Shown: positions 37,326 to 48,473 of the stretch, piece by piece
Position numbering within the stretch: position 1 is the first letter of the stretch
Layout of the letters: every line of letters begins with the position of its first letter
Source: Combretum micranthum
Lineage: Eukaryota > Streptophyta > Magnoliopsida > Myrtales > Combretaceae
DNA: 64,000 nt
Direction of reading: 5' to 3'
Assembly (NCBI GenBank): GCA_024138025.1
Contig: JAMXBD010000583.1
Span: 372,001 to 436,000, forward strand
Made by a program: the position numbers and the translations under genes
The notes under the pieces: model-generated
Databases searched by the model: none
What the model was told of the DNA's origin: nothing
What the model saw: only the letters and a program-made list of their open reading frames with translations

Positions 37326-39180
37326 GAAAAACGTGGGAGATAATTTATGTTAATTAATAAATAAAAATGAAACAAATTGGAGAGGAAGAGGAAGAGGGGC
37401 CGGCGCAAATTGAGTGAAGAGAGGGAGAGAAAATTTATTTTTTTGAATTTTTGTTAATTAAAAGTAAGATATGAAAGATGTGAAGTTGTATTGGAAATGA
37501 AAATTATAAGAAATAGAGGTATGGTTTGTAAGAATAGGTTGTAAGAGAAAGTAGAGATAGATGAATAGTGTAGAATAGTAATAAATAGTGTAATGTAAAG
37601 TAGATATGATAATTTAAGCACCGGTAGTAAGAAAATACACGTATAATTGCGATATTTCATATTTTTAGTTACCGAAAAATTATGAAACTGATATTTTTGA
37701 AATCCTTATATTAAATTGATTCTATTGGTGTTATTGGAATATTTTTATTATTCCGGGCTCGGGGACATGATTTTCAAGAACTGATCCTGATTGAGTTCGA
37801 AGGACACTTGAATTTCGCAAATATGATATTTTTATATAACCTATAGCTATTACGAACTATAATCGCTAATTATTCCAACTTCGTTTTCTAGGGCTAAAGA
37901 AAACGGGAATGCCGGATCCAAAATCTAGGGTTTGTACTAGTCTTTTGTTGACCTTTAAGGTTTCGGTTGACTTTTAATTCTAGACTTAAAATTAACCGAA
38001 AATTTTAGGGGTTTACAACTTGTCCTTATCAAATCAAAAACAACCTTTTCTTTCTTTTCTTTAATCTTTTTGGGACTAGTCTATTCTTAGTCCCGAGATG
38101 CTTTGATGAAACTAAGGCTCCCAATACTTGACCGGGTTACCTTGATGAAGCTAAAGTTCCCAATACTTGATATTATTACATTGCTTTATTATTATTATCT
38201 TGCTTTTCACCTTTTTTCTTATATTTTCATCATTCACATACTACATGCTCATAATACATGCATTTACATAATGATATTGTCTCAACTAAATTTAAAAGTA
38301 GAATTTTTCTTTAATAAAGGAAATTGAAACTAAATTTTCTATTATGTGACTTGTTATTAAATAATGGAGTTACTATCAACAACATAGAAATGGAATAATA
38401 CAAATTTTCTCAAATTTTTCTCAAATAACGAAGATAGCTTTACCAAGAAAATATAAAAAAACAAACACTTTCTTTTCATAATATGGCAACCTAAGTCTTA
38501 GGAAAATAATTTGCCGGTATTCAAAGTTTTCACAAAAAGCTTAAGATTAAACTCTTTTCAACTCCATAACAAAGCCAAGAAGCAAACTAGTTTTCAAAGT
38601 TAAGATAAAATCAACTCATAAAGTTACAAATCCACTTAGGAAAATGATGATTTTCAAGTTTCTAATGAAGAAACTTATTTCCAAAGAATATAAATATGAT
38701 AAGATCAAAAACAAAGGATTTTATCAATAAAGATGATTCTTTTCAAATAAAATTTGTAGAGGAACACAAAAACCAAGTTTTAGAAAACAAGAACTTATAT
38801 TTTAAATAAGAAATATAAGAAGAAAAGACTCATTTTCTAAAATCATTCTAAATGCAAATGTATAAATAGGTTATCAACAACTTAACAAACTTTTGATAAC
38901 TTTAATCTTATATCACTAGAAGTAAAAATTATAAATGACCAAAGTTAAAGGAAAATTGACTTGTTTTGGAAAAAGAAATGAGGAAAATAAAATAAGAACA
39001 TATTTATTTATAATAACCTAGGAAAATATAAATGTTTCTTCAAAATACTTGAAAAGAAATTTGACAAGTTAAGTTTTAACACTTCAAAATGAATTATTTT
39101 ATGAAATATATGTTGAGACACTACCATTAGAATATTTGCATATAAAGTGAGCTTATCTATATAATCAAAGAATTTATCAA

Positions 39181-39202
39181 TATATATATATATATATATA
39201 TT
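39181..39202. repeat. (TA)n microsatellite in LTR-G
   Basis: A pure TA dinucleotide run close to the I insertion site. Confidence 0.9.
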
Positions 39203-39935
39203 TTAATTAAAGGATTTTTTAATGAAGTTGAGTTGGAAAATTATTTTGCAATGTAAATCCCCGAAAATTTTGGATCCAAATTAAAGACCTAAACCCTAAT
39301 CGGAAGTCAAACGGATTCTTAAGTCAAACAAAACCCTAGTTTACCGTAACCGTTTAACTCCGGCATTGCCGTTTTCTCAAGCCCTAGAAAACGAAGTTGG
39401 AAAAATTAGTTGTAATAGTTCGTAATAGCTATAGGTTTTATAAAAATATCAGATTGAAGAATTTCGAGTGTCCTTTGAACCCGATCGGACATGATTCTTG
39501 AAAACGTGTCCGGAAGCCCGGAATAGGAAAAATATTCCGAATATACCGTTAGACTCGTAAAAATATAAGATTTCCAAAAATATCAATTTCGTAATTTTTC
39601 GGTAGCTAGAAATATCAGATATCGCTTTTATACGCGTATTTTCTTACTACCGGTATTTAATTGTCATGTCTACTTTTACATTACACTATTTTCTACTATT
39701 CTACACTATTCATCTATCTCTACTTTTTCTTACAACCTATTCTTACAACCATACACCTATTTCTTACACATTTTCATTTCCAATACAACTTCACATCTTT
39801 CATTTCTTACTTTTAATTAACAAAATAACAAAAAAATAAATTTTTCTTCCCCATACATGGCGCCGCCCCTCTCTCTATCCTAATTGTTTTATTTTTCAAT
39901 TATTTAATTAACACAAATTATCTCCCACATTTTCC

Positions 39936-39943
39936 TATAAATA
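39936..39943 (+). promoter_or_regulatory. TATA box of LTR-I
   Basis: TATAAATA followed by CCCCCTCATACC and a CT-rich leader that ends in AGGTAAG. Confidence 0.65.
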
Positions 39944-40341
39944 CCCCCTCATACCTTCACTTCTTTCACACCTTCTTCTCTAAAGTTACTCTACAAAAAT
40001 TTCTCTCCAACTCTCAAGAGTTCTTTCAAGAAGTCTTCTTAGTTTAGCTTCCTTTAGGTAAGAAATTTCTCAAGAATTCTTCATGTTCATCTACTTAGTA
40101 TGAGCTTAGTGTGTGTTTTCTAAAACCATGAAGGTTAAGAAAGCAACATTAGGTTCATGCTTTGTTTTTGTTCATAATATCAATCTCTATGTTCTTTATG
40201 TTCTTTATTTCTTTATATTACTACTATCTATATCTATATAACTATATATATTATTTAGAGCATATAAGCTCATTATCTTGCAATTTATTTATCTTTCATG
40301 CAATTTATTTACTTTATTGCGATTTATTTCAAGTTGATTTT

Positions 40342-40427
40342 AAGACTAGTCATTCTAGTCTTAGACTTGTCCTCATCAAGTCAAAACAATTCTCTTTTCT
40401 TTTCGGGACTAGTCTTTTCTTAGTCCC
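40342..40427 (+). other. Triple-hairpin cluster, copy in LTR-I
   Basis: AAGACTAG/CTAGTCTT (40342-40362, 5-nt loop), GACTTG/CAAGTC (40364-40382, 7-nt loop) and GGGACTA/TAGTCCC (40405-40427, 9-nt loop). All arms pair perfectly. Confidence 0.75.
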
Positions 40428-41189
40428 GGGGTACCTTGATGAAGCTAAGGTCCCAATACTTGATTTACTTTATTATTTACTTAAGCTTTCAAGTTATTAT
40501 TTTACTTTATATTTCTATAGCTTATGATTCATATTCATGCATGAACATAATGTTTTTGTCTCAACAAAAATAAATGAGAAAGTGTTTTCTTGAATTAAAG
40601 ATTCTTTCTAAAATAAATATGGAAAATGGATTTCTAAAAACCCATGAACATGCATGGGAATGATTTTTCTTACATAAACAAAAGGTTTTATGAAAACTTA
40701 TCTTTCATCAAGAAATATTCTTTTGGAATCATTACAAAAATAAAAATGTCATTTTATTACTTTTGAATCCAAGTTTTGAAAATAAAACCACACCTTAGGA
40801 ATTTAAGGAAATTACAAGAGATTAAATTTAGAAAAAGAATATTCATCTCAATAACTCAAGATCTTTCAAAAGCAAAATAAATATTCAATAGAATCTCAAG
40901 TTCAAAGTCTTTTAAAACCTTAATTTTTATAAGTTGAGACAACTCCATTTACTTCATACATTTGTTATGAGTCATTACACATAAATATATACCTTTCAAA
41001 AGTTTACAAAATAATTGAAATATTCATCTTTTCAAATGAACTTTGTTTACAAGAAGGAAAACAAGTTTTTGCAAATTCGTGGCAAATTTAGTCACTGCCT
41101 TTTTGGGACCTAAACGACATAGTTTTATAAAAATAAGCTTAGAAATGCGTAGATCTTTTCGAGTAGGTAGAAAACGATATATTATACGC

Positions 41190-41240
41190 GAAATTCCGAG
41201 TTAAAATGAGCAAGTTATGGCCATTTTAAGTTGGAATTTC
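41190..41240 (+). other. 51-bp dyad block, copy in LTR-I
   Basis: The 19-base arms GAAATTCCGAGTTAAAATG and CATTTTAAGTTGGAATTTC pair at 17 of 19 positions around AGCAAGTTATGGC. It is preceded by a conserved TAGATCTTTTCGAGTAGGTAG. Equivalent blocks: P 921-970, B1 6272-6322, B2 11827-11876, E 23582-23631, F 29011-29060, H1 32673-32723, H2 about 34561-34610, G 42641-42690, N 58396-58446, L 60861-60911. Confidence 0.75.
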
Positions 41241-41774
41241 CCCTTATACGATTTTACCACGATTTTAAGAAAAGATTAGAATCTTCAAGGATAGAATTTC
41301 ATGAAATACTCATTTTGGGTATTCTTCTTGATTAGATAATCACGAGGAGGATTGTTCGTATCCCGAGGATTACTACGATTAAGTGGAATTTCCGAACGAC
41401 CCATCCAATTCAAGAAAGGTGTCATCATGGCCGAGTGAGTTTATTCCCCGTTATTTTTCATACTCTTGATTGTGCTTGTAAAATTAGTTGCACTAGAATT
41501 TAAGAAAAATCAAAAGGAAGTGTATGATAATATGTTGAAAGAATACTAAGTATATCGAAACTCGATTTGTTTGTAATAAAGTTGTATGTGAATTAATATC
41601 TTGAAATGTTTGAAATTGATTGATCACTTGAAAGAAGTTAAATGTAACTACTAGACTTTAATTAAAGAAATTATTCATGCACTTCATATGTTGAGTCACA
41701 TTGCATTCACTACTATACAATTGGTGGGACAAGTGTATAATAGTGGTGGTAGACATAACCGGTATATCATGTAA

Positions 41775-41874
41775 GTGGCGAGTAGGAGCCAGTAAGAACT
41801 ACTTAAATTGGTGGCTAGTAGGAGCCTGTAATAACTACAAGTTTTTGATGGCGTATAGGAGCCGGTAAGATCTA
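41775..41874 (+). repeat. Triplicated TAGGAGCC cassette in LTR-I
   Basis: Three units of TGGC(G/T)(A/T)(G/A)TAGGAGCC(A/T/G)GTAA start near 41775, 41811 and 41849. Similar triplets lie in N (both LTRs), L and F, and in reverse in H1 and H2. Confidence 0.8.
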
Positions 41875-41925
41875 TAAAAGTGTTTTTAAAAGTTGTGGCT
41901 GTAATTGGCCTGAATACCCAACCCC

Positions 41926-41975
41926 GAATGAAGGGCGTAAATTCATTCAACATATGATTCCCGGAAAGTCATATG
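41926..41975 (+). other. HP1/HP2 hairpin pair, reference copy in LTR-I
   Basis: HP1: GAATGAA (41926-41932), loop GGGCGTAAA, TTCATTC (41942-41948). HP2: CATATGA (41951-41957), loop TTCCCGGAAAG, TCATATG (41969-41975). Confidence 0.8.
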
Positions 41976-43382
41976 TCTTGTATGCTCACGTGGTTGTTGC
42001 ATTTCATATGTTTGAATAATAAACTTGATTGAAAATTTACTTCGAGTATGAATTTTGGGATTTACTCACTAAGCCCATAAGCTTACGCCCCTATAGGTAT
42101 TTGTATTCTCAGGAACACCTATTTTGAGCCCGAAGTCTTCCAGTACCCGTTATACGTTTTATGTTGAAGCTTTTGGAGGAAATCTACTTGAAGACTTAGA
42201 TTAAAAATTCCTTTGAAATCTTTAATTTTGGATGTTATGAAGTTTATCTCGATCCTTGGAATTAGCGGGGGTATGCCCTAAGAAATTATGTAACAGACCT
42301 TTGGTTATTTATGATATGATATACTTTATTTTCTGGATTCTTGTATGTTTATCTTTACTTGCTTAAACTATGCTTCCCAAAAGCGTCTCCCTATTACCGT
42401 GTTAGACGCCTTACATATACTAAGGCTTTCGCATGACTAAGGTAGCCATTCTTAAGCCCTGATATTATATGTGGCGGACTGCCACGTTAGGGTACCCTTC
42501 GGGGCGTGACATGCAAAATCTGGAATATTGTTTTGAAATTTGTACCCTAATGTTTTGGAACCCAAATGATCCTATATGACAAAATAACCTTAGAAATGGA
42601 TAGATCTCTTCGAATAGGTAGAAAATTGTATATTATATGTGAATTCCAAGTTAAAATGAGCAAGTTATGGCCATTTTAAATTAGAATTTTATTGTATGCG
42701 ATTTTGATGGACATAGTGAAATAGAATTAGAAAGTTTAAGTAGAATTTTTATGAAATACTCATCCCGAGTATTTCTTTTGTCTAGGTAACGAAGGATACG
42801 AGATTACCCTTCTTAAGGATTGCTACGACTAAGAAGATTGCGAAAAGGACGAGTTGGTTATTTCTCTTAAATTCGTTACATTGCTTATGCTTGTAAAGTA
42901 GTGGCATTAGTTTACTAAGAAAAGATAAAAATGGATATGTATGGGGAATCCGAGGATATGTATTTATGTGAATCTATACTTATGTATGAAATGAGAATTA
43001 AGAATATCGCAACTTCAAACTGTCTGTTTAAGTGTTTTGTTTACTTACTTGTATGACTGCTTATTAAATTGATTGATCACCCCTTAATAAACCTTAATAA
43101 GGTTTAGCTTAAGAAAAATAAAACGCTCATGCATAACATCCATCGAGTCACATTTCTTTTGGAAGGCTGCTACTCTTATACGTAGAGTTGAATTGGTTGT
43201 CATCGTGTTGGACACAGGCCATGTTCTTTCTTAGAGAATCCAAATCGCTCAGGGAATGCGACTCTAGGTTTGGAGCTGAGCCAATCGAATGCTTTGGGTG
43301 GGAACCTAGAGACTAGCAGTAGAAGGTCGATGATCTTTATCAATAATTCCTTAACCTTCAATATGGAGGGGTAAATCTGTTC

Positions 43383-43411
43383 TATATATGGTTTCCAGAT
43401 AACTATATATA
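43383..43411 (+). other. HP2 hairpin, copy in LTR-G
   Basis: TATATATGGT (43383-43392) and ACTATATATA (43402-43411) enclose a loop containing TTCCAGATA. The HP1 position (near 43362-43380) keeps GGAGGGGTAAATC, but its arms pair poorly. Confidence 0.6.
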
Positions 43412-44019
43412 TATTTGTAAAATCACATGATTGTTGCATTGTATGCATAGCATATGCGTGAAAATTTAAATGAATTTGTTTAAAACCATGGTGTGAATGA
43501 AAAAATGAATACCTCACTAAGCTAATTGTATGCTTATACTGTCACACCCCGAGCGTACCCTAGTAGTAATAAATAAGCCTCACTTGATTATTATTACTAG
43601 TTAACCTTCAGTGTATGACATACCAGCCAACAAGATATTTTAGGTTGCATTGATAAGAAATGACAAATATGTGTTAAACATAAATTAGTAAATAACTGTC
43701 ATCTAAGTAATATAAGATGTTACAAACCATATAGTATTCTCAAAATTCTCAAATACATACTAAAATCTTACATTGACTACTTTATTCTAACAGTAGATAA
43801 TAACTTATCCCAAATAAAAACCATGGCTTCCAGTCTTTTAAACTCCTATCGGAGCCAAACTCATGAAAGTAATTAGCCAGGGTTGAAGCATAAACTTGAA
43901 AGGATTGTTGGAGTGTGAGCAAAACCACGGGCTTAGTGAATAACTAGAACATACTACACATCGAGCAAGTTATTATCAAAAATATGTAATGCACCAATCA
44001 AGCAAATGAACAAATACAA

Positions 44020-44065
44020 GTTAGGACAACCGGAATCCAAACATGACAGAGATTTGCACCCTCTC
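44020..44065 (-). other. HP1/HP2 hairpin pair, copy in LTR-J
   Basis: GTTAGGA (44020-44026) and TCCAAAC (44036-44042) pair at 6 of 7 positions around CAACCGGAA. GAGA (44049-44052) and TCTC (44062-44065) enclose TTTGCACCC, which is GGGTGCAAA on the minus strand. Confidence 0.65.
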
Positions 44066-45059
44066 ATCTGGGTTGAAGGAAATCCTTGTCTATGGACCCA
44101 CCTATCCAGGAGAGACTAAGTATACAGGAATACAACAAATCGATTTAATTATCTCTTTGTATTTATCGTGTCTTAATCACTCAATTCATGTTTTCAAGTC
44201 TTAGAAACTCCACGAAGTGTTAGTTATTTCAAAGCGATACTATGGGCTGCGTTCTTCATGTACCAGTTAGTTCCCATAGAACCGACTGAACAAAGATAAT
44301 ATTGCGTGGAACTATAATATCTTGCATAGAAAAACCAAGCATTACCAGAGAACCGAAAAACTAACATGTGATAGGTTGCCACGCTTTTATAGATGCAATA
44401 TATGCCAAATATGCAATGTATGTCCTTTTCTGTTATAATTCCAATATTTATTAATCAAGTTATTGGTGACCAGTTAGTAAACAAATAATCAACGTGCTAC
44501 ACAATCATCAGATTCACACCGTATTCCATTATCACTTTATTTAAAGTAACTTAACAACCAAATCATTAATACAGCAACAAATCAAATCATTTCCACACAT
44601 TTCATTTGTTATTTGATTATTTTTAATTTCTGCTAAGCTACAAGCACAAACAATGTAATAAGTCTAAGTTACTCACCTGCTCATTTTGGCTAGTCGTAGT
44701 AATCTGCCGGAAAGTCCTCTTAAGTATCGTAGTCACCTATTTTTTATGAATAATATATTCATCAATAATACATAAACTATATGATCAAACTCCTATAGGT
44801 GTCTAAGTGTCCTATATCGATATCTAGTTTTCTACTTAATACCGTAATGGTCCTTTATTGGTCTTACAATAATTATTATCGTTTGATATTTTATTTTTGT
44901 TTTGCTTCTCTTAATCTTACTCGATATTTATTTATTATTTTTTTAAGAAAAATCTTTATTACTATTTTTGTATCGTTTGTTTATTGGGCTTATTATGGTA
45001 ACTTGTCTTAATTTATATTACTTAGTTTCATCGTGTTTCTCTTTATCTATTTTATGAAA

Positions 45060-45560
45060 TTTTCTTATTATCTTAAGGTATCACATTATTCCTGAATTGA
45101 GCTTAATTAAATTTCCATTCTTGTGTATATCTATTTATATATATAAAGAACTAATTTTATTAATTAAGAAAATATTATTTTTACTTTATTAAATATATAA
45201 ATTTAATAATATAGAAATTAATAATATTTTTAACTAAAACAGAAATTATAAAAACATAATAATAACATTAATATAATAATAATATTTGTATTTGGAATAA
45301 CTAAATTAGATTAACAATAATAATAATTATTATTATAAAATTTCCGAAGAAGATAATGCATTGTCTTCTTCTTCTTCTTCTTTTTCAGCATTATTATTAT
45401 TATTATTATATACATATATATATAATATATATCTTAGCATGCAATGCTGAGAATGATCTGTAGGGGAGGCGTCTCCACGTCCCTTCGGATTTGACCTTTT
45501 CTTTTTTTATTTATATAAATATAAGATATTATTATTATTATCGGCATCATCTTGCTGCCG
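45060..45560. repeat. AT-rich low-complexity block with trinucleotide runs in LTR-J
   Basis: Runs of AAT/ATT (near 45305-45335, 45388-45408 and 45528-45542) and a (TTC)n run near 45365-45383. A TA-rich stretch lies around 45407-45432. Confidence 0.8.
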
Positions 45561-45740
45561 AGAGCAAGTCTGCATAGGGGGGACGTGAACATGCATTATT
45601 CTCTTTTATACATACATACATACATATATATAAGTATTACTCCTAATATAGTTATCATTATTATTAGTATTTATTTTTGTTGTATGATACATGAAATTTT
45701 CAGAACAAACAAGGAAAAGAAAAAAAAAATTTCTCTAGAC

Positions 45741-45769
45741 ATGAACAGTACCCCCGTGGTACCGTTCAT
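45741..45769. other. Strong isolated hairpin in LTR-J
   Basis: Arms ATGAACAGTACC (45741-45752) and GGTACCGTTCAT (45758-45769) pair at 11 of 12 positions around a 5-nt loop. Confidence 0.7.
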
Positions 45770-47652
45770 CATCTTCTTCCTCACTTCTTCTTCCATTTTC
45801 TTAATTTTTTCACATTAAAAACACTTCCTAATCACTCCTAAATGATAATATGTGATATATTTATATACATTAAACAACTCATAACACAACAATAATCCTT
45901 AAATCTATGATTTTCGGATTCAAGAATATAACTAATAGTTTAATTCGAATTTACCTTTTTCAAAGTGGTTTGATGGATTTAGACCCTTTTGCACAGCTAG
46001 AAATGACCCTATATCAAAAGAAACACAAGCTAAGACATTGTTTTAACACTTGGTTGCTCTTAAAATGAATTTACTTACCTTTGTTGGCTAGATCACTTAG
46101 CTTATTCTTCTTCTTCCTTAGGTTTGTTTGGTGTTTGTTTTTCTGTGTTTTGTGTGTGTTTAAAATATGTTTTCAGGAGGGTATGGAGCATAAATTTAAG
46201 GGAGTGAAAGGAGTTGTCTTGAGTGTTTAATATACTTTGTATTCTTGCTCATTAAGAGCTCTATATATAGAAGATTAAGAAGAAGAAGGACAATACTTAG
46301 ACAATTTTACAGCTAAGTTTTCCACCGAGAAGCATGCACTCCTTTTGCATTTGTGAAGCTCCCTTTGCTGGTTTGTTTTTAATTGGATTAAGAGTTGATT
46401 TTATTGACTTTTAATGACCTTAATTGTGCAAATTGTGTGTGCAAAGGTGAAGGAGTCGGTTGTAGCAACATCAAGGCAATCCTCATCGTAAATAGCATGC
46501 AATTTGCAGCCATATTTGGATGATTTGTGCACCAGAATTTTGAAAAAATAATATTTTAATAATATTTAGTTAAGTAATTATTTAGTTTAGGATAGTTTAT
46601 TAAGCTAATTGGGTATAAATAATGATTTTAAGAGTTTTTATCTCCAAAAATTTACAAAGTGTACTACGAAATTTCTAAATTATTATTAAGTTTAAATTTT
46701 GAATTTAAAACCTATGCGATTAATTATTTTTATCTTTTGAGTTTAGGCGATTAAAGTTTTTGAGTCCAATAGGTCAATATAAGATATGAGCACTAATGGA
46801 CTCAGCATTTTCTAACGAGTTGAACAGTGGTTTTTGGAATTTTCATCTGAAGTCTAGATTTGATTTTATTGATCTGTTTTAGTTTTCATTGGGTATTTAT
46901 AACCATAATAGTTCATCCTTTAAAAACTGTTTTCTAACTATAAGCGTTATTAAATATTTGCTTCTTAATAAAATTGAAATCTTATTTAAATTATTTCTTG
47001 TATATAAAGTTTTTGATATAGGCTTTGAAATTTTATCCGTAGCGTTAGTACTGATTAAGAAGCTTTAATTTAGGGTTTTAGACCATAGACAGGATCAATA
47101 CTACTTATAATTTCATTCTAGACTCTTGGTTGGTTTCAAAATAGCTATCTATTTTTTTTTTCTATCTATTTCTATCAATACAAAAATTATCGAGGTTTAC
47201 ATATACCTCCGTAGATTTTGTTAAAAGAGGCACACCCATGGCTTAAATCGAAGATCATGACATTAAAGAAGTCATGGAAGGATGTTAAACTTTTTGAAAG
47301 CAATGGGAACATAGGATGAAGTTACTTTCTAAGGTTCCTTATATGTAATGTATACTATGTTAGTGTTTTGGAAATTTCTAAGAAGTGTATTTATTTTGAA
47401 TTGAAGACAATAGAGGGATATGCCCTTAAAAATTTGTAATTTACCATGTTTATGTCTTATGATGAGTATTCTTCTTGCCTTGTTACTTAATCATTATCAA
47501 TGTACATTGCGCTACTCCGATGCGTTCCCTTGGTTGTAATGTAAGCCTTTGTACATGATATGGAAATCTTTGCGTGATCGAGGTAGTCATTCTTAGGCTT
47601 TAGTATTATGTACGGTGGACTGCCACGTTTATGGTACTATTAGGTCGTGACA

Positions 47653-48473
47653 TTGTAATCCCCTTAATTTTACATAACCGATTATAATAAATCTTATAAA
47701 TAAAATGTAGAATCATAAAAGAAATATAATAAAAATATCATAAATCACTTTAAATTTTTCGCGATTTAAATTTTAGTATGAACAAATTAGAATAAAGAAT
47801 CATTATCAAATGACTTCAAAAATACAGAATGTTTGAAATAAAGTAAATAAAAAAATAAAAAAACTATTTAATATTTAAGAACCTAAGTTTTAATATTCGA
47901 AACATATCAATACCCTTAAGTTAAATAATTCTAAGTCTGTAGAAACTAAAATTCTGATCTAAACTAGTAACTTATAATTAGTAAAAAGAACGAAGTAACA
48001 AAAATAGAACAAATACTAAATTTCTAATCTAATAAAAACTCTAAAATAAATCTATAAATAGTAATGAATTTTTATGTAATTTCAAACCTTATAAATTTAT
48101 AATAAAGTCAAATTAAGGGCAATATAATTATTAATTTATCAAAATACCACCAAACAAAACTTTTAAACACAAAATATAATTTACGATGGTAGGTATAAAT
48201 GCTGAAAAATAAAAGCCTTAAACTAAAGATTCTATGTATACCATAGTATTCAAAATATTTAATATCGATAATATGTAAATTTTCATCTAAAAATATTATC
48301 AAATAAGTATTTATCATACGTGTCATTTGGACTCACAAAATTGACTTTTTACACAAGTTCATATTTTTGCCTACTCCTTACATTTTTTTTTCTTTTCACA
48401 TTTTCTCCTTCTCTTCATTTAGATTTCCTCCCTGTATGTAACAACACATACACAATAACACACATACACATGT
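47653..48473 (+). mobile_element. LTR-M, proposed first part (host of G and L)
   Basis: After the G TSD the sequence reads TTGTAATCCCCTTAATTTT, which resembles a giant-LTR start (TGTAA-CCCC..AAATTTT). The rest is AT-rich with no gene. LTR-M would start at TGTA within the TSD and be interrupted by L at 48473. This is inferred from one end only. Confidence 0.4.

Larger units (their letters stand above)
31382..38017 (-). mobile_element. LTR-H1: minus-strand solo LTR nested in G, split by H2
   Basis: The plus strand starts TGTCACGCCCCGAAGGG and ends GGGGTTTACA. The TSD ACTTG is at 31377-31381 and 38018-38022. Without H2 it is about 3.37 kb. It has a TATA box in reverse (37318-37325) and the TAGGAGCC repeat cassette in reverse near 32030-32140. 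GCAATTTATTTACTT tandem copies lie at 36949-37010. HP1 (31953-31974) and HP2 (about 31925-31950) are present with small mismatches. Confidence 0.9.
39252..42511 (+). mobile_element. LTR-I: solo giant LTR nested in G
   Basis: Starts TGTAAATCCCC and ends TTCGGGGCGTGACA. The TSD TGCAA is at 39247-39251 and 42512-42516. At 3260 bp it is nearly the same as the 3' LTR of N by eye. Landmarks: TATAAATA 39936-39943; TTTAG|GTAAG at 40057/40058; triple hairpin 40342-40427; 51-bp dyad 41190-41240; acceptor-like TTAG at 41335 (G to A after it); GA|GTGAGT at 41434/41435; TAGGAGCC cassette 41775-41874; HP1/HP2 41926-41975; CTCAG|GAACACC near 42111. Confidence 0.95.
43540..47201 (-). mobile_element. LTR-J: divergent minus-strand solo LTR nested in G
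   Basis: The plus strand starts TGTCACACCCCGAGCG and ends CGAGGTTTACA. The TSD TATAC is at 43535-43539 and 47202-47206. At 3662 bp it has no coding region. Its sequence is far from the I/N group, but it keeps reversed HP2 (44020-44042) and HP1 (44049-44065). The 45060-45560 part is very AT-rich with AAT, ATT and TTC runs. Confidence 0.88.
20821..47652 (+). mobile_element. LTR-G: solo giant LTR, split four times by later insertions
   Basis: Starts TGTAAACCC and ends TAGGTCGTGACA. The TSD TTGTA is at 20816-20820 and 47653-47657. Its own sequence, about 4.4 kb, is in five pieces: 20821-21479, 30345-31381, 38018-39251, 42512-43539 and 47202-47652. The pieces follow the block order of B1: start, TATA box, triple hairpin, 51-bp dyad, HP2, then the CACTAAGC region and terminus. 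All four direct insertions (F, H1, I, J) are LTRs of the same broad family. Confidence 0.85.

Noticed and set aside
40162..40527. Frame of 121 codons in LTR-I, with relatives in N and L
   Set aside because: It reads through the triple-hairpin cluster. Copies differ by frameshifts, and the tyrosine/leucine-rich composition follows from AT-rich DNA.
41400..42180. Possible short spliced peptide starting at the ATG in CATGGCCGA before GTGAGT
   Set aside because: Joining the putative exons gives different frames and lengths in I, L, F, H1 and both N LTRs, so no conserved product is supported.
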